Of a DNA stretch of 64,000 nt, positions 1-8,362 are shown piece after piece. Under the pieces are notes generated by a model. That model worked only from the letters and a program-made list of their open reading frames with translations, was not told where the DNA came from and made no database searches. Every line of letters begins with the position of its first letter. Within the stretch, counting starts at the first letter, position 1. The translations under genes were made by a program, and so were the position numbers. This DNA is from Cupriavidus sp. YR651. Its GTDB lineage: Bacteria > Pseudomonadota > Gammaproteobacteria > Burkholderiales > Burkholderiaceae. The stretch spans positions 310,001 to 374,000 of the forward strand of contig NZ_FMYZ01000007.1 in the NCBI RefSeq assembly GCF_900101625.1, read 5' to 3'.

Positions 1-1170
1 CCGCGCCCCGACCTGCGCATGCAGCGCATTGCCGTGGGCCCGGTTGCCGTGTTCGGCGCCAGCAACTTCCCCCTCGCCTTCTCCGTGGCTGGTGGCGATA
101 CAGCCTCCGCACTGGCTGCCGGCTGCCCCGTGGTGGCCAAGGCCCACCCGGCACATCCGGGCACGTCCGAGCTGGTCGGCCGCGTCATCCAGAAGGCCGT
201 GGCCGATAACGGCCTGCCGGAAGGCGTGTTCTCGCTGCTGATGGGCGCCGGCATCGCCATCGGCACCGCGCTGGTGGCGCACCCGGTCATTCAGGCCGTG
301 GGCTTCACGGGATCGCGCGTAGGTGGCCTGGCACTGATGCAGGTGGCCAACAACCGTCCGCAGCCGATCCCCGTGTATGCGGAGATGAGCAGCATCAACC
401 CGGTCTACCTGCTGCCCGAGGCGCTGGCCGCGCGCGGCGAAGCCATCGCGCGTGACCTGGTCGATTCGCTCGTGATGGGCGTGGGGCAGTTCTGCACCAA
501 CCCTGGTTTGCTGCTGGCCATCGAAGGCCCCGCGCTGGACGCCTTCCGCGCCGCCGCCGTGGCCGCGGTGACCGGCAAGCCGGCCGGCACCATGCTGACC
601 CCGGGCATCCACCAGGCCTTTGAACGCGGCGTGGCGCAACTCTCGGAAGTCGAAGGGCTGACGCGCGCAGGCTGCGGGCTGGCCACTACCGGCCCCAACC
701 AGGCCCGCCCGGCGTTCTTCGAAACCTCGGCCGACCGCTTTATCGCCGACCATCGCATGCATGCGGAAGTCTTCGGCCCGTCCACCGTGCTGGTGGCCTG
801 CAAGGACGCCGATGCCCTGCTCGCCGTGACGCGCATCCTGGAGGGCCAGCTGACGGCCACGGTTCAGGCCGACAAGGGCGACAATGCGCTGGCCGGCCGG
901 CTGCTGCCGCTGCTGGAACGCAAGGTGGGCCGTGTGCTGTTCAACGGTTATCCGACCGGCGTGGAAGTGTCGTTTGCGATGGTCCACGGCGGCCCGTTCC
1001 CGGCCACGTCGGATACGCGCACCACATCGGTGGGCACCACCGCGCTGGATCGCTTCCTGCGCCCCGTGTGCTACCAGAACGTGCCGGCCGACCTGCTGCC
1101 GGCCGCGGTGCAGGACGGCAATCCGCTGGGACTGTGGCGCCTGAAGGATGGCGAACTCGGCCACGCCTGA
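1..1170 (+). CDS. aldehyde dehydrogenase, ketoglutarate-semialdehyde type (5' partial)
   Basis: NAD(P)+-dependent aldehyde dehydrogenase resembling 2,5-dioxovalerate (alpha-ketoglutarate semialdehyde) dehydrogenases, which finish the oxidative breakdown of pentoses, hexarates or hydroxyproline to 2-oxoglutarate. The frame is open from the first base, so the N-terminal part lies outside the window. Visible: the cofactor-domain motif GASNFPLAFS near the start, a VYAEMSS segment that should carry the general base, and GQFCTNPG with the catalytic cysteine at about residue 165 of the visible part. The C-terminal end looks complete. A strong hairpin terminator follows, so the gene probably closes an operon. 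The substrate is inferred from overall resemblance only; other ALDH substrates remain possible. Confidence 0.88.
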   Translation, partial: PRPDLRMQRIAVGPVAVFGASNFPLAFSVAGGDTASALAAGCPVVAKAHPAHPGTSELVGRVIQKAVADNGLPEGVFSLLMGAGIAIGTALVAHPVIQAVGFTGSRVGGLALMQVANNRPQPIPVYAEMSSINPVYLLPEALAARGEAIARDLVDSLVMGVGQFCTNPGLLLAIEGPALDAFRAAAVAAVTGKPAGTMLTPGIHQAFERGVAQLSEVEGLTRAGCGLATTGPNQARPAFFETSADRFIADHRMHAEVFGPSTVLVACKDADALLAVTRILEGQLTATVQADKGDNALAGRLLPLLERKVGRVLFNGYPTGVEVSFAMVHGGPFPATSDTRTTSVGTTALDRFLRPVCYQNVPADLLPAAVQDGNPLGLWRLKDGELGHA

Positions 1171-1191
1171 TCCGAGTCGTCATTGCCATGC

Positions 1192-1220
1192 AAAAACGGC
1201 CGCTTCGTGCGGCCGTTTTT
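1192..1220. terminator. bidirectional intrinsic terminator
   Basis: Perfect 12-bp stem AAAAACGGCCGC/GCGGCCGTTTTT with a 5-nt loop. The A-run and T-run on either side let it work on both strands. It separates the aldehyde dehydrogenase (plus) from the convergent osmoprotectant transporter operon (minus). Confidence 0.9.
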
Positions 1221-1271
1221 GTTTTCCCCGGTCATGGCTGTCGAATCATGGCTGTCGAAGATCGCGCCGGA

Positions 1272-2489
1272 TCAGGCAGCCTTGAGCGATGCCGGCGCAG
1301 TCGTGCCGGCCGTGGCAGCCACCGCGGGGCTCAGCGGCACCGGCGGCTGAATCACCGGCGCATTGCCGCGCGACCGGCCCGAGCTCAGGTAGTCCGCAAT
1401 CGACTCCTGCGTCACCTCTCCCAGATACACGCCATCGGCATCCACCACCGGCAGCCAGCTCGTGTTGTGCTGGTACATGCGCGACAGCACGATGCGCAGA
1501 TGTTCGTCGAATGCCGCGGTCGCGGCAAACGGCCGCATCACCTGCACGCATTGGCCGCCACCAGCCATCGCATTGCGGACGTCGCGGCGCGTCACATAGC
1601 CGAGCGCGCGTTGCGCGTTGTCGATGACGGGCAAATGACGCACGTCGGCGTCGTCCATCACGCCGAAGGCCTCCGCAAGCGGCATCTCCGGACGGCAGCT
1701 CGGCGGCATCGTGGCAGCATCGCCCGCGCGCACCAGCAGCAGCCGCTTCAGGGTGTTGTCGTGGCCGACGAACGCCTGCACGAAGTCATCGGCGGGATGC
1801 GCCAGCAGCGCGTCCGGGTGATCGAACTGGACCAGCTGGCCGCGACGGAACACCGCCACCTTGTCACCAAGCTTGATCGCTTCGTCGATGTCGTGCGACA
1901 CCATGATCACGGTCTTGCCGAGCTGGCGCTGCATCTGGAAGAACTCGTTCTGGATGCTCTCGCGGTTGATTGGGTCCACGGCGCCGAACGGCTCGTCCAT
2001 CAGCAGCACGGGAGCATCGGCCGCCAGCGCGCGGATCACGCCGATCCGCTGCTGCTGCCCGCCGGAAAGCTCGCGCGGATAGCGCCCGAGCATCTTGCCG
2101 GGGTCCAGCTGCACCATCGCCAACAGTTCGCGCGCACGCTCGCGGCAGCGGCGCTTGTCCCAGCCCAGCAGGCGCGGCACCACCATGATGTTTTCCTCGA
2201 TCGTCATGTTCGGGAACAGGCCGATCTGCTGGATCACGTAGCCGATCTTGCGCCGCAACGTCACGCCATCGATGCCGGTCGTGTCCTCGCCCTCGATGCG
2301 CACCGTGCCGGAGGTCGGCTCGATCAGCCGGTTGATCATCTTGAGCGTGGTGGTCTTGCCGCAGCCCGACGGCCCCAGGAAGACGCAGATCTCGCCACGG
2401 GGCACCGTCAGGGAGACGGCATCGACGGCGCGCACTTCGGTGCCGTCCTTCTGATGGAAGGACTTGGTGAGTTGGTCGAGTTCAATCAT
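1272..2489 (-). CDS. opuCA: osmoprotectant ABC transporter, ATP-binding subunit with CBS domains
   Basis: ATPase of a glycine betaine/carnitine/choline-type (OpuC, OsmV/YehX-like) importer, about 405 aa. Visible: Walker A GPSGCGKT at residues 39-46, signature LSGGQQQR, Walker B VLLMDEP and the switch histidine in VSHD. A C-terminal pair of CBS-like segments (around DVRHLPVID and TSWLPVVD) would sense ionic strength or nucleotide, as known for OpuA/OpuC. It is the last gene of the operon and its ATG overlaps the upstream permease stop by 4 nt (ATGA), so the two are translationally coupled. A longer upstream reading frame is rejected because the coupled ATG gives the usual family N-terminus. 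The substrate is inferred from the family. Confidence 0.93.
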   Translation of the reverse strand: MIELDQLTKSFHQKDGTEVRAVDAVSLTVPRGEICVFLGPSGCGKTTTLKMINRLIEPTSGTVRIEGEDTTGIDGVTLRRKIGYVIQQIGLFPNMTIEENIMVVPRLLGWDKRRCRERARELLAMVQLDPGKMLGRYPRELSGGQQQRIGVIRALAADAPVLLMDEPFGAVDPINRESIQNEFFQMQRQLGKTVIMVSHDIDEAIKLGDKVAVFRRGQLVQFDHPDALLAHPADDFVQAFVGHDNTLKRLLLVRAGDAATMPPSCRPEMPLAEAFGVMDDADVRHLPVIDNAQRALGYVTRRDVRNAMAGGGQCVQVMRPFAATAAFDEHLRIVLSRMYQHNTSWLPVVDADGVYLGEVTQESIADYLSSGRSRGNAPVIQPPVPLSPAVAATAGTTAPASLKAA

Positions 2490-3139
2490 GGTTGACGGAT
2501 TCCTTTCGGCGTCAGCGCGCGCTGCAGGGCCTGCAGGCATGCGTCCGCCACGATGGCGAGCAGGCTGACGAGGACAGCGCCCACGGCCAGCTTGCTCATG
2601 TTGCTCTGGCTGATCGCCTGCAGGATCAGCACCCCAAGGCCACCGGCGCCGATGATGGCGGCAATGGTGGCCACACCAATGTTCATCACCACGGCCGTGC
2701 GCACGCCGCCCAGGATCACGGGCACCGCCAGCGGCAGGTCCACCAGGCGCAGGCGCTGCCACGGCGTCATGCCGATGCCGCGCCCGGCTTCCTGGATGCC
2801 CGGATCGACGTTGGCCAGCGCCGTGTAGGTGTTGCGCATGATCGGCAGCAGCGAATACAGGAAGACCGCGGTCACCGCCGGCACGTAGCCGAGGGCATGG
2901 CCGAAGCGCGCGAAGATCGGGATCATCAGGCCGAACAGCGCGATCGACGGCAGCGTCAGCACCACGGTGGCCAGCGCCAGCAGCGGCGTGGCGAGGAAGC
3001 GATGACGCGTGATCAGGATGCCCAGCGGCACGCCGATCAGGATCGCCATGCCGACGGCGGAGCCGACGAGCGCAAGATGCTCGGCGGTCAGTCGCAGCAG
3101 CGTCGGCCAGCTGTGCTGGAGATAGGTCAGCAGGTCCAT
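2486..3139 (-). CDS. osmoprotectant ABC transporter permease (second permease)
   Basis: Inner-membrane permease of the OpuCB/OpuCD (YehW/YehY) type, 217 aa with about five to six hydrophobic segments. The EAA loop that contacts the ATPase is seen as EAGRGIGMTPWQRLRLVDLPLAVP. It pairs with the other permease at 4153-4869 to make a heterodimeric channel. The stop overlaps the ATPase start by 4 nt, and it follows the binding-protein gene after 10 nt. The gene order permease, binding protein, permease, ATPase mirrors Bacillus opuC read backwards. Confidence 0.92.
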   Translation of the reverse strand: MDLLTYLQHSWPTLLRLTAEHLALVGSAVGMAILIGVPLGILITRHRFLATPLLALATVVLTLPSIALFGLMIPIFARFGHALGYVPAVTAVFLYSLLPIMRNTYTALANVDPGIQEAGRGIGMTPWQRLRLVDLPLAVPVILGGVRTAVVMNIGVATIAAIIGAGGLGVLILQAISQSNMSKLAVGAVLVSLLAIVADACLQALQRALTPKGIRQP

Positions 3140-3149
3140 GCGTGCCTCC

Positions 3150-4139
3150 TCAGATCAGGCCGTGGCTGCGCAGGAAGTCTCCTGCCACCTTGTCCACGGG
3201 CTGCTGGCCGATATCGACCTGGTAGTTCATCTTGGTCATCGCCGCGTTGTCGAGCGTGGCAGACAACGCGTTGAGCAGCGTCGCCAGTTCCGGATGCTGA
3301 TCGAGCACCGCCTTGCGCACCACGGGCACCGCGTTGTACGGCGGGAAGAAATGAAGATCGTCTTCCAGCAGCACGAGGTCGAAGCCCTTCACGCGGCCGT
3401 CGGTCGTGTAGACCAGGCCCAGCTCCACCTGATTGTTCTTGAGCGCGGTGTAGACCAGACCCGGGTCAAGCTGGATCACGTCCTTGCGCGAGAGCGGCAA
3501 CTGGTAGGCGGTCTTCAGCGGCTCCAGCCCGTCCGGCCGCGCAGCGAATTCCATGTCGACGGCGAACGGGTGGCCCTTGTCACCCTTGCTGTCCTTGCCA
3601 TCGCCGGTGGCGCGCATTTTCCCGGCGAGCGCGGACAAGGTGGTCACGCCGGCGGCCTCGGCGCGCGGCCTTGGCATCGCCAGCGCGTAGGTGTTGTTGA
3701 TCGTCGAGGCATCGAGCCAGACCAGGCCGCGCGCCGCGTCGAGCTGTTTCACGCGTGCATAGCTCTGCGGACCGTCAAGCTTTTCCTCGACCTTGTTGAA
3801 GACGATCAACGCGGTGCCGGTGTAGTCCCAGACCACATCGAGCTGGCCGGACTCCATCGCCTGGCGCATCAGCGTGCTGCCCAGCCCGGCCGTCAGCGTG
3901 GTCTCCATGCCCTTGGCGCGCAGGTACTGCGACGTCATCGACGACAGGAGCAGTTGCTCGGTGAAGTTCTTGCCGCCCACGCGCAGCGGTTCCGCGGCGG
4001 GCTGCTGGGCGCGGGCGGGCGCGGACGACAGCAGAATGCCCGCCACCACCGCGCCCAGCGCGGCGAAAACCCAGAACAGGCGGCCTTCGCCGCTTCGACG
4101 TTCGGCGCTTCGACTTTCACCGCTTCGATTGGATGCCAT
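3150..4139 (-). CDS. osmoprotectant ABC transporter substrate-binding protein
   Basis: Periplasmic binding protein of the OpuAC/OpuCC (OsmX/YehZ) family, 329 aa. The mature part begins with the family hallmark RVGGKNFTEQ followed by DVVWDYTGTA, which belong to the quaternary-ammonium pocket region. An uncleaved or cleavable signal segment (FWVFAALGAVVAGILLSSAPARA) is preceded by an unusually long charged leader made of three near-identical 5-residue units (RSGES, RSAER, RSGEG), encoded by a 15-bp tandem repeat. The start could lie a few codons later without losing the signal. It lies 13 nt after the first permease and 10 nt before the second. Ligand is inferred to be betaine, choline or carnitine. 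Confidence 0.92.
   Translation of the reverse strand: MASNRSGESRSAERRSGEGRLFWVFAALGAVVAGILLSSAPARAQQPAAEPLRVGGKNFTEQLLLSSMTSQYLRAKGMETTLTAGLGSTLMRQAMESGQLDVVWDYTGTALIVFNKVEEKLDGPQSYARVKQLDAARGLVWLDASTINNTYALAMPRPRAEAAGVTTLSALAGKMRATGDGKDSKGDKGHPFAVDMEFAARPDGLEPLKTAYQLPLSRKDVIQLDPGLVYTALKNNQVELGLVYTTDGRVKGFDLVLLEDDLHFFPPYNAVPVVRKAVLDQHPELATLLNALSATLDNAAMTKMNYQVDIGQQPVDKVAGDFLRSHGLI
4091..4129 (-). repeat. 15-bp tandem repeat in the signal leader of the binding protein
   Basis: Three copies of a CGCTTCGAC/T core spaced 15 bp apart at 4091, 4106 and 4121, within the 5' end of the binding-protein gene. Copy-number change would be in frame and would lengthen or shorten the cytoplasmic leader by five residues per unit. 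Confidence 0.75.
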
Positions 4140-4152
4140 GTGTATTCCTCGT

Positions 4153-4869
4153 TCAGCGTGCCAGGCCGCGGCTGCGCAGGTAGACGTGGCCGGCCGTGGC
4201 GAACAGCGCGTCCAGCACCAGCGCCAGCAACGCGGTGGCGGCGGCCCCCAGCAGAAGCAGGGGCTGGTTGTTCAGGTAGATGCCCGGGAAGATCAGTTCG
4301 CCCAGGCTGTTCGCACCGATCAGGAACGACAGCGGCACGGTGCCGACGTTGATCACCAGGCTGATGCGCACACCAGCCAGGATCACGGGCAGCGCGTTGG
4401 GCAGTTCCACGCGTACCAGTCGCTGGCAAGGCGTCATGCCGATGCCGCGGGCCGCCTCGCGCAAGGCCGGCGACACGTTGCGCAGGCCTTCGTAGGTATT
4501 GCGCACGATCGGCAGGAGCGACGCCAGCCACAGCGCCAGGATCGCTGGACGCTCGCCAATGCCCAGCGCTGCCAGCGCCAGGGCCAGCACCGCCAGCGAC
4601 GGCACGGTATTGCCGATGTTGAAGACCTGCATCAGGCGGTCCGCCTGGCGGTGCATGCATGGCCGGCTCAGGGCGATGCCGGCAGGCACGCCGGTGACCA
4701 GCGCGAGCGCCATCGAGATGACCACCAGGCGCAGGTGGTCGGTCACGTCGTAGACCAGGCGCTCCTGGTACTGGCGGATGACGTCGACGCCGATCCACGC
4801 GACCAGACCGGCCAGCGCGGCAACAATGACCCCGCTCCAGGCCACGGCCCGGAAGGTTTGCTTTGACAT
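4153..4869 (-). CDS. osmoprotectant ABC transporter permease (first gene of operon)
   Basis: Inner-membrane permease, 238 aa, same family as the one at 2486-3139, with the EAA loop REAARGIGMTPCQRLVRVELPNALP. The ATG at 4869 is chosen because it is preceded by a good Shine-Dalgarno (AAAGGGGAAC) and gives a normal N-terminus with a first membrane helix (AWSGVIVAALAGLVAWIGV). A longer open frame upstream lacks these. It is the promoter-proximal gene of the four-gene osmoprotectant operon. The 680-bp upstream gap should hold the promoter, but I cannot pick one with confidence. Confidence 0.92.
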   Translation of the reverse strand: MSKQTFRAVAWSGVIVAALAGLVAWIGVDVIRQYQERLVYDVTDHLRLVVISMALALVTGVPAGIALSRPCMHRQADRLMQVFNIGNTVPSLAVLALALAALGIGERPAILALWLASLLPIVRNTYEGLRNVSPALREAARGIGMTPCQRLVRVELPNALPVILAGVRISLVINVGTVPLSFLIGANSLGELIFPGIYLNNQPLLLLGAAATALLALVLDALFATAGHVYLRSRGLAR

Positions 4870-5548
4870 AGTTCCCCTTTCCCATTCCAGTGCCGCGACG
4901 CATGAGAATGAATCGCCACTTTCCGGATGCGGAAAACAATAGGGCCGGCGGAAGTCAGATGGGGTGCCCGCCGGAGCCCGGTTCAGATTGCCTTGCCGCC
5001 ATGACCGGCAGGATTGCCGGCGGACGGACTTGCGGGCGCGCCCGGATGACGGGAGCAACCCTGTTGATGGGGGTTCAAGCGAAGGCTCGAATCACCCGGT
5101 AGCGGCGCAACCCAACGGGTTGGCCAGTGGCGGCGACTGGTGTCGTGTAGGAACGCGCTTCGGTGGGCGCCGCCGGTCAATCGGCCGTTGCCAGACAACG
5201 GATCGCGGGGTTTCGAGCTCGGGCTCGCCCACCGCAATTCACGGCAACGGATGACAAAGAGACGGTTATTCTACACATCTTCAGTCATCCTGTCATCTTC
5301 GCGAAAATGAGCACCCATCTTGCCGCGATCAGGACCGATTTTCGGAGATCGCTCGGCGGCCGATTAGGTCGGCCAGGCGGGCACGCCGGCAGTGTTTGCG
5401 GCGTTGCAAAATTCGCGTCAGTTTCGGCCAATTCGTCCCAGTGGCGGAACAATCTGTTGCCCGAGCCCTGTCTACCGCTTTTCCGTCAAAGCCTTACATT
5501 GACTGGGTAGATCCGACGGCCACAACGCCGTCCCACAGGAGAAAGAAC
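4870..5548. other. long intergenic region between osmoprotectant operon and pirin
   Basis: 679 bp between divergent genes. It holds a small hairpin CAACCC/GGGTTG (5108-5122) without a T-run and AT-richer sequence around 5250-5320. Open frames here are short, lack ribosome binding sites and look spurious. Promoters for both flanking units must be here but no convincing -35/-10 pair was seen. Confidence 0.5.
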
Positions 5549-6478
5549 ATGGAAAACCGCACCGCCCTCAACACCGTTCCGGCCACCGCCGCGGAGTCCG
5601 TGCAGCGCTCGCGCACGGTGGACCGCGTGGTGCGCGGCATCGCCACCTCCGACGGCGCCGGCGTCAAGCTGACCCGCGTGCTGACGCAGAACCTGCAGCG
5701 CCGGCTGGACCCGTTCCTGATGCTCGACGCCTTTGGCACCGACAACAAGGACGACTACATCGGCGGCTTCCCCGATCACCCCCATCGCGGCTTCGAGACC
5801 ATCACGTATATGCTCGCCGGCCGCATGCGCCATCGCGACAGCGCCGGCCACGAAGGCTTGCTGGAAAACGGCGGCGCACAGTGGATGGTGGCCGGCTCGG
5901 GCGTCGTGCACTCGGAACTGCCCGAACAGGAAGACGGCCGCATGGAAGGCTTCCAGCTCTGGCTGAACCTGCCGGCCGCGGACAAGATGACCGCGCCGTG
6001 GTACCGCGACATGCCCGCATCGGACATCCCGACGGTGGCATTGCCTGAAGGTGGCACGGTGCGCGTGCTGGCGGGCGCCTCCCACGGCGTGGCTGGCGCG
6101 GTCACGCGGCCGGTGACCGCGCCGGTCTACCTGGACGTCCACCTGCCCGCGGGCCAGCGCTTCAGCCAGACGCTGCCGGCCGGGCATAACGCCTTCGTCT
6201 ACGTGTATCGCGGCGAGGTCAAGGTGGGCGATGGCAGCGATGCCGCCGTGGTGGAAGCCCAGCGCATGGGCGTGCTGGACAATGCCGGCCAGGCCGACGG
6301 CGTGGTGATCACGGCCAGCGAAGACGCCCGCTTCCTGCTGATCGCGGGCCAGCCGCTGAATGAGCCGATCGCGCAGTACGGCCCGTTCGTCATGAACACG
6401 CAGGAGCAGATCTACCAGACGCTGGCGGATTTCCGCGACGGCCGCTTCGCCACCATTCCGGCGTCGAACGCCGCCTGA
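5549..6478 (+). CDS. pirin family protein
   Basis: Cupin-fold pirin, 309 aa. Bacterial pirins are metal-binding proteins with reported quercetinase or regulatory roles. Visible: the metal-ligand region FPDHPHRGFETITYML (HxH type) with a further histidine in SGVVHSELP, followed by a second cupin half containing the pirin C-terminal domain. The ATG at 5549 is preceded by AGGAGA at good spacing, while the upstream in-frame codons lack a site. It appears monocistronic, with a strong terminator just downstream. The exact reaction is not deducible. Confidence 0.9.
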   Translation: MENRTALNTVPATAAESVQRSRTVDRVVRGIATSDGAGVKLTRVLTQNLQRRLDPFLMLDAFGTDNKDDYIGGFPDHPHRGFETITYMLAGRMRHRDSAGHEGLLENGGAQWMVAGSGVVHSELPEQEDGRMEGFQLWLNLPAADKMTAPWYRDMPASDIPTVALPEGGTVRVLAGASHGVAGAVTRPVTAPVYLDVHLPAGQRFSQTLPAGHNAFVYVYRGEVKVGDGSDAAVVEAQRMGVLDNAGQADGVVITASEDARFLLIAGQPLNEPIAQYGPFVMNTQEQIYQTLADFRDGRFATIPASNAA

Positions 6479-6526
6479 CGGCAAGCCCCCCTCCCCTCGC
6501 CCCGGTCCTCCCCCGGGGCAGTTCCG

Positions 6527-6567
6527 ACCGCCGCCCTGCCTGTCACTGGCAGCGCGGCGGTTTTTTG
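6527..6567 (+). terminator. intrinsic terminator after pirin
   Basis: Stem ACCGCCGC/GCGGCGGT with an inner CTGCC/GGCAG stem, followed by TTTTTTG. It ends the pirin transcript. Confidence 0.85.
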
Positions 6568-6664
6568 TTGCGCCGATGCCCGGCATGCGACTTGCAACCT
6601 GCCCGTATCCGTTGCGGGGCATGGCAAGACACCGGAAACGGCCCGCCGAACCCCCGCGCACTTA

Positions 6665-6670
6665 TATAAT
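6665..6670 (+). promoter_or_regulatory. candidate -10 element (TATAAT) of the BMP transporter operon
   Basis: A perfect TATAAT lies about 125 bp upstream of the GTG start of the ATPase gene, in a locally AT-rich stretch between the pirin terminator and the operon. No good -35 hexamer is seen 16-18 bp upstream. The rest of this 315-bp gap shows nothing else clear. Confidence 0.4.
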
Positions 6671-6793
6671 TCAGAGCTAATTCCGAGCATCACGGAAACA
6701 TGATGATGACGACGTGCCGCGCGGCGATCCTGCGCCACGCACAGCCGCTGTCACGTCCTCCACGTTGCTGCCACAACAATCCGAGCCGCCTCA

Positions 6794-8362
6794 GTGACTT
6801 TACAAACCCCTCCCAGGCTGGCGCTTGCGCATATCACCAAGCGCTATCCCGGCGTGACCGCCAACGACGACGTGAGCCTCACCGTCGCTCCCGGTGAAAT
6901 CCACGCCGTCCTTGGCGAAAACGGCGCCGGCAAGTCCACCCTCATGAAGATCATTTTTGGCGCGGTCCGCCCCGACGCCGGCGAGATGCACTTCAACGGG
7001 GCGCCCACCTCCATCGCCAGTCCCCACGACGCCCGCAACCTGGGCATCGCCATGGTCTTCCAGCATTTCTCGCTGTTCGACACCCTGACCGTCGCCGAGA
7101 ACATCGCACTGGGCCTGCCGCCCCGGGACGTCGGCAGCATGAAGCAGCTGGCGGACCGCATCCGCGCCACCGCGGAACGCTACGGCCTGCCGCTGGAACC
7201 GAATCGCCACGTGCATACGCTGTCAGTCGGCGAGCGCCAGCGCGTGGAGATCGTGCGCGCGTTGCTGGCCAACCCGCAGTTGCTGATCCTCGATGAACCG
7301 ACGTCGGTGCTGACGCCGCAGGCCGTGGAAACGCTGTTTGTCACGCTGCGCCAGCTGGCTGCCGAGGGCACCAGCATTCTCTATATCAGCCACAAGCTCG
7401 ACGAAATCCGTGCGCTTTGCCATCACGCCACGGTGATGCGGATGGGCCGGGTCACGGGCGTGTGCGATCCGCGCCAGGAAAGCGCGGCATCGCTGTCGCG
7501 CCTGATGATTGGCGGCGAGCCGCCGCGCGAAGCCCGCGTGACGACGGAACGCGGGCCGGTCCGGCTGGCCGTGCACAACCTGTCGATGCCGCGCGCGCAT
7601 GCCTTTGCCACTGAGCTCAGCGGGATCGCGCTCGACGTGCATGCCGGCGAGATCGTCGGCATCGCCGGGGTCTCGGGCAATGGCCAGCAGGAATTGCTGG
7701 CGGCGCTGTCCGGAGAAGACCCGCGCGCCACCGGCGCCGCCGTCGAACTGGATGGACGCCCGGTCGGCAAGCTGGACGCCCGCGGCCGCCGCCGTGCCGG
7801 CCTTGCATTCGTGCCGGAGGAACGCCTGGGTCGCGGCGCGGTGCCGGCCATGAGCCTGTCGTCGAACACGCTGCTGTCTCACCAGACGGCGCCGTACGTG
7901 CGCAACGGCATGGTCTCGCCGAAGGCGGCCGACGGGTTGGCTGCCAGCATCATCAGCCGCTTCCGCGTCAAGGCGAGCGGACCCGAGGCGCAGGCGCGCA
8001 GCCTGTCAGGCGGCAACTTGCAGAAGTTCATCGTGGGCCGCGAGATCGAGGCCGGCCCCAAGGTCCTGATCGTCGCGCAACCCACCTGGGGCGTCGATGT
8101 GGGCGCCGCCGCGCAGATCCATAACGAGATCCTCGCGCTCAAGGCGGTCGGCTGCGCGGTGCTGGTCGTGTCCGAGGAACTCGACGAACTGTTCGCAATC
8201 TGCGACCGCCTGCACGTGATTGCCAAGGGCCATCTTTCGCCGTCGATTCCGGTGGAGTTGGCAACGCGCGAGCAGGTGGGCCTGTGGATGAGCGGACTCT
8301 GGGAGGGCGGGCCGGCCAGCCGGCATGACGACGTCGCCGCGGAGGTGCCGCTTCATGGCTAA
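6794..8362 (+). CDS. BMP/nucleoside-type ABC transporter, dual ATP-binding protein
   Basis: Two-domain ATPase of 522 aa in the sugar/nucleoside (RbsA, YufO/NupA) class. The first domain has Walker A GENGAGKST, signature LSVGERQRVEI and Walker B LLILDEP. The second has a degenerate P-loop (GVSGNGQQELL) and LSGGNLQKFI, typical of the class. The start is a GTG. It is the first of four genes (ATPase, two permeases, BMP lipoprotein) that together form a complete importer. BMP-family systems carry nucleosides or purines; the actual substrate here is inferred. Its 3' end overlaps the next gene by 8 nt. Confidence 0.93.
   Translation: MTLQTPPRLALAHITKRYPGVTANDDVSLTVAPGEIHAVLGENGAGKSTLMKIIFGAVRPDAGEMHFNGAPTSIASPHDARNLGIAMVFQHFSLFDTLTVAENIALGLPPRDVGSMKQLADRIRATAERYGLPLEPNRHVHTLSVGERQRVEIVRALLANPQLLILDEPTSVLTPQAVETLFVTLRQLAAEGTSILYISHKLDEIRALCHHATVMRMGRVTGVCDPRQESAASLSRLMIGGEPPREARVTTERGPVRLAVHNLSMPRAHAFATELSGIALDVHAGEIVGIAGVSGNGQQELLAALSGEDPRATGAAVELDGRPVGKLDARGRRRAGLAFVPEERLGRGAVPAMSLSSNTLLSHQTAPYVRNGMVSPKAADGLAASIISRFRVKASGPEAQARSLSGGNLQKFIVGREIEAGPKVLIVAQPTWGVDVGAAAQIHNEILALKAVGCAVLVVSEELDELFAICDRLHVIAKGHLSPSIPVELATREQVGLWMSGLWEGGPASRHDDVAAEVPLHG

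Noticed and set aside
5281..5310. Second Pho box upstream of pirin (AGTCATCCTGTCAT)
   Set aside because: The half-sites are 8 bp apart, not the 11-bp period PhoB needs.
5486..6661. 391-codon antisense frame over pirin
   Set aside because: Pirin has clear metal-site motifs and a good ribosome binding site; the antisense product is composition-driven.
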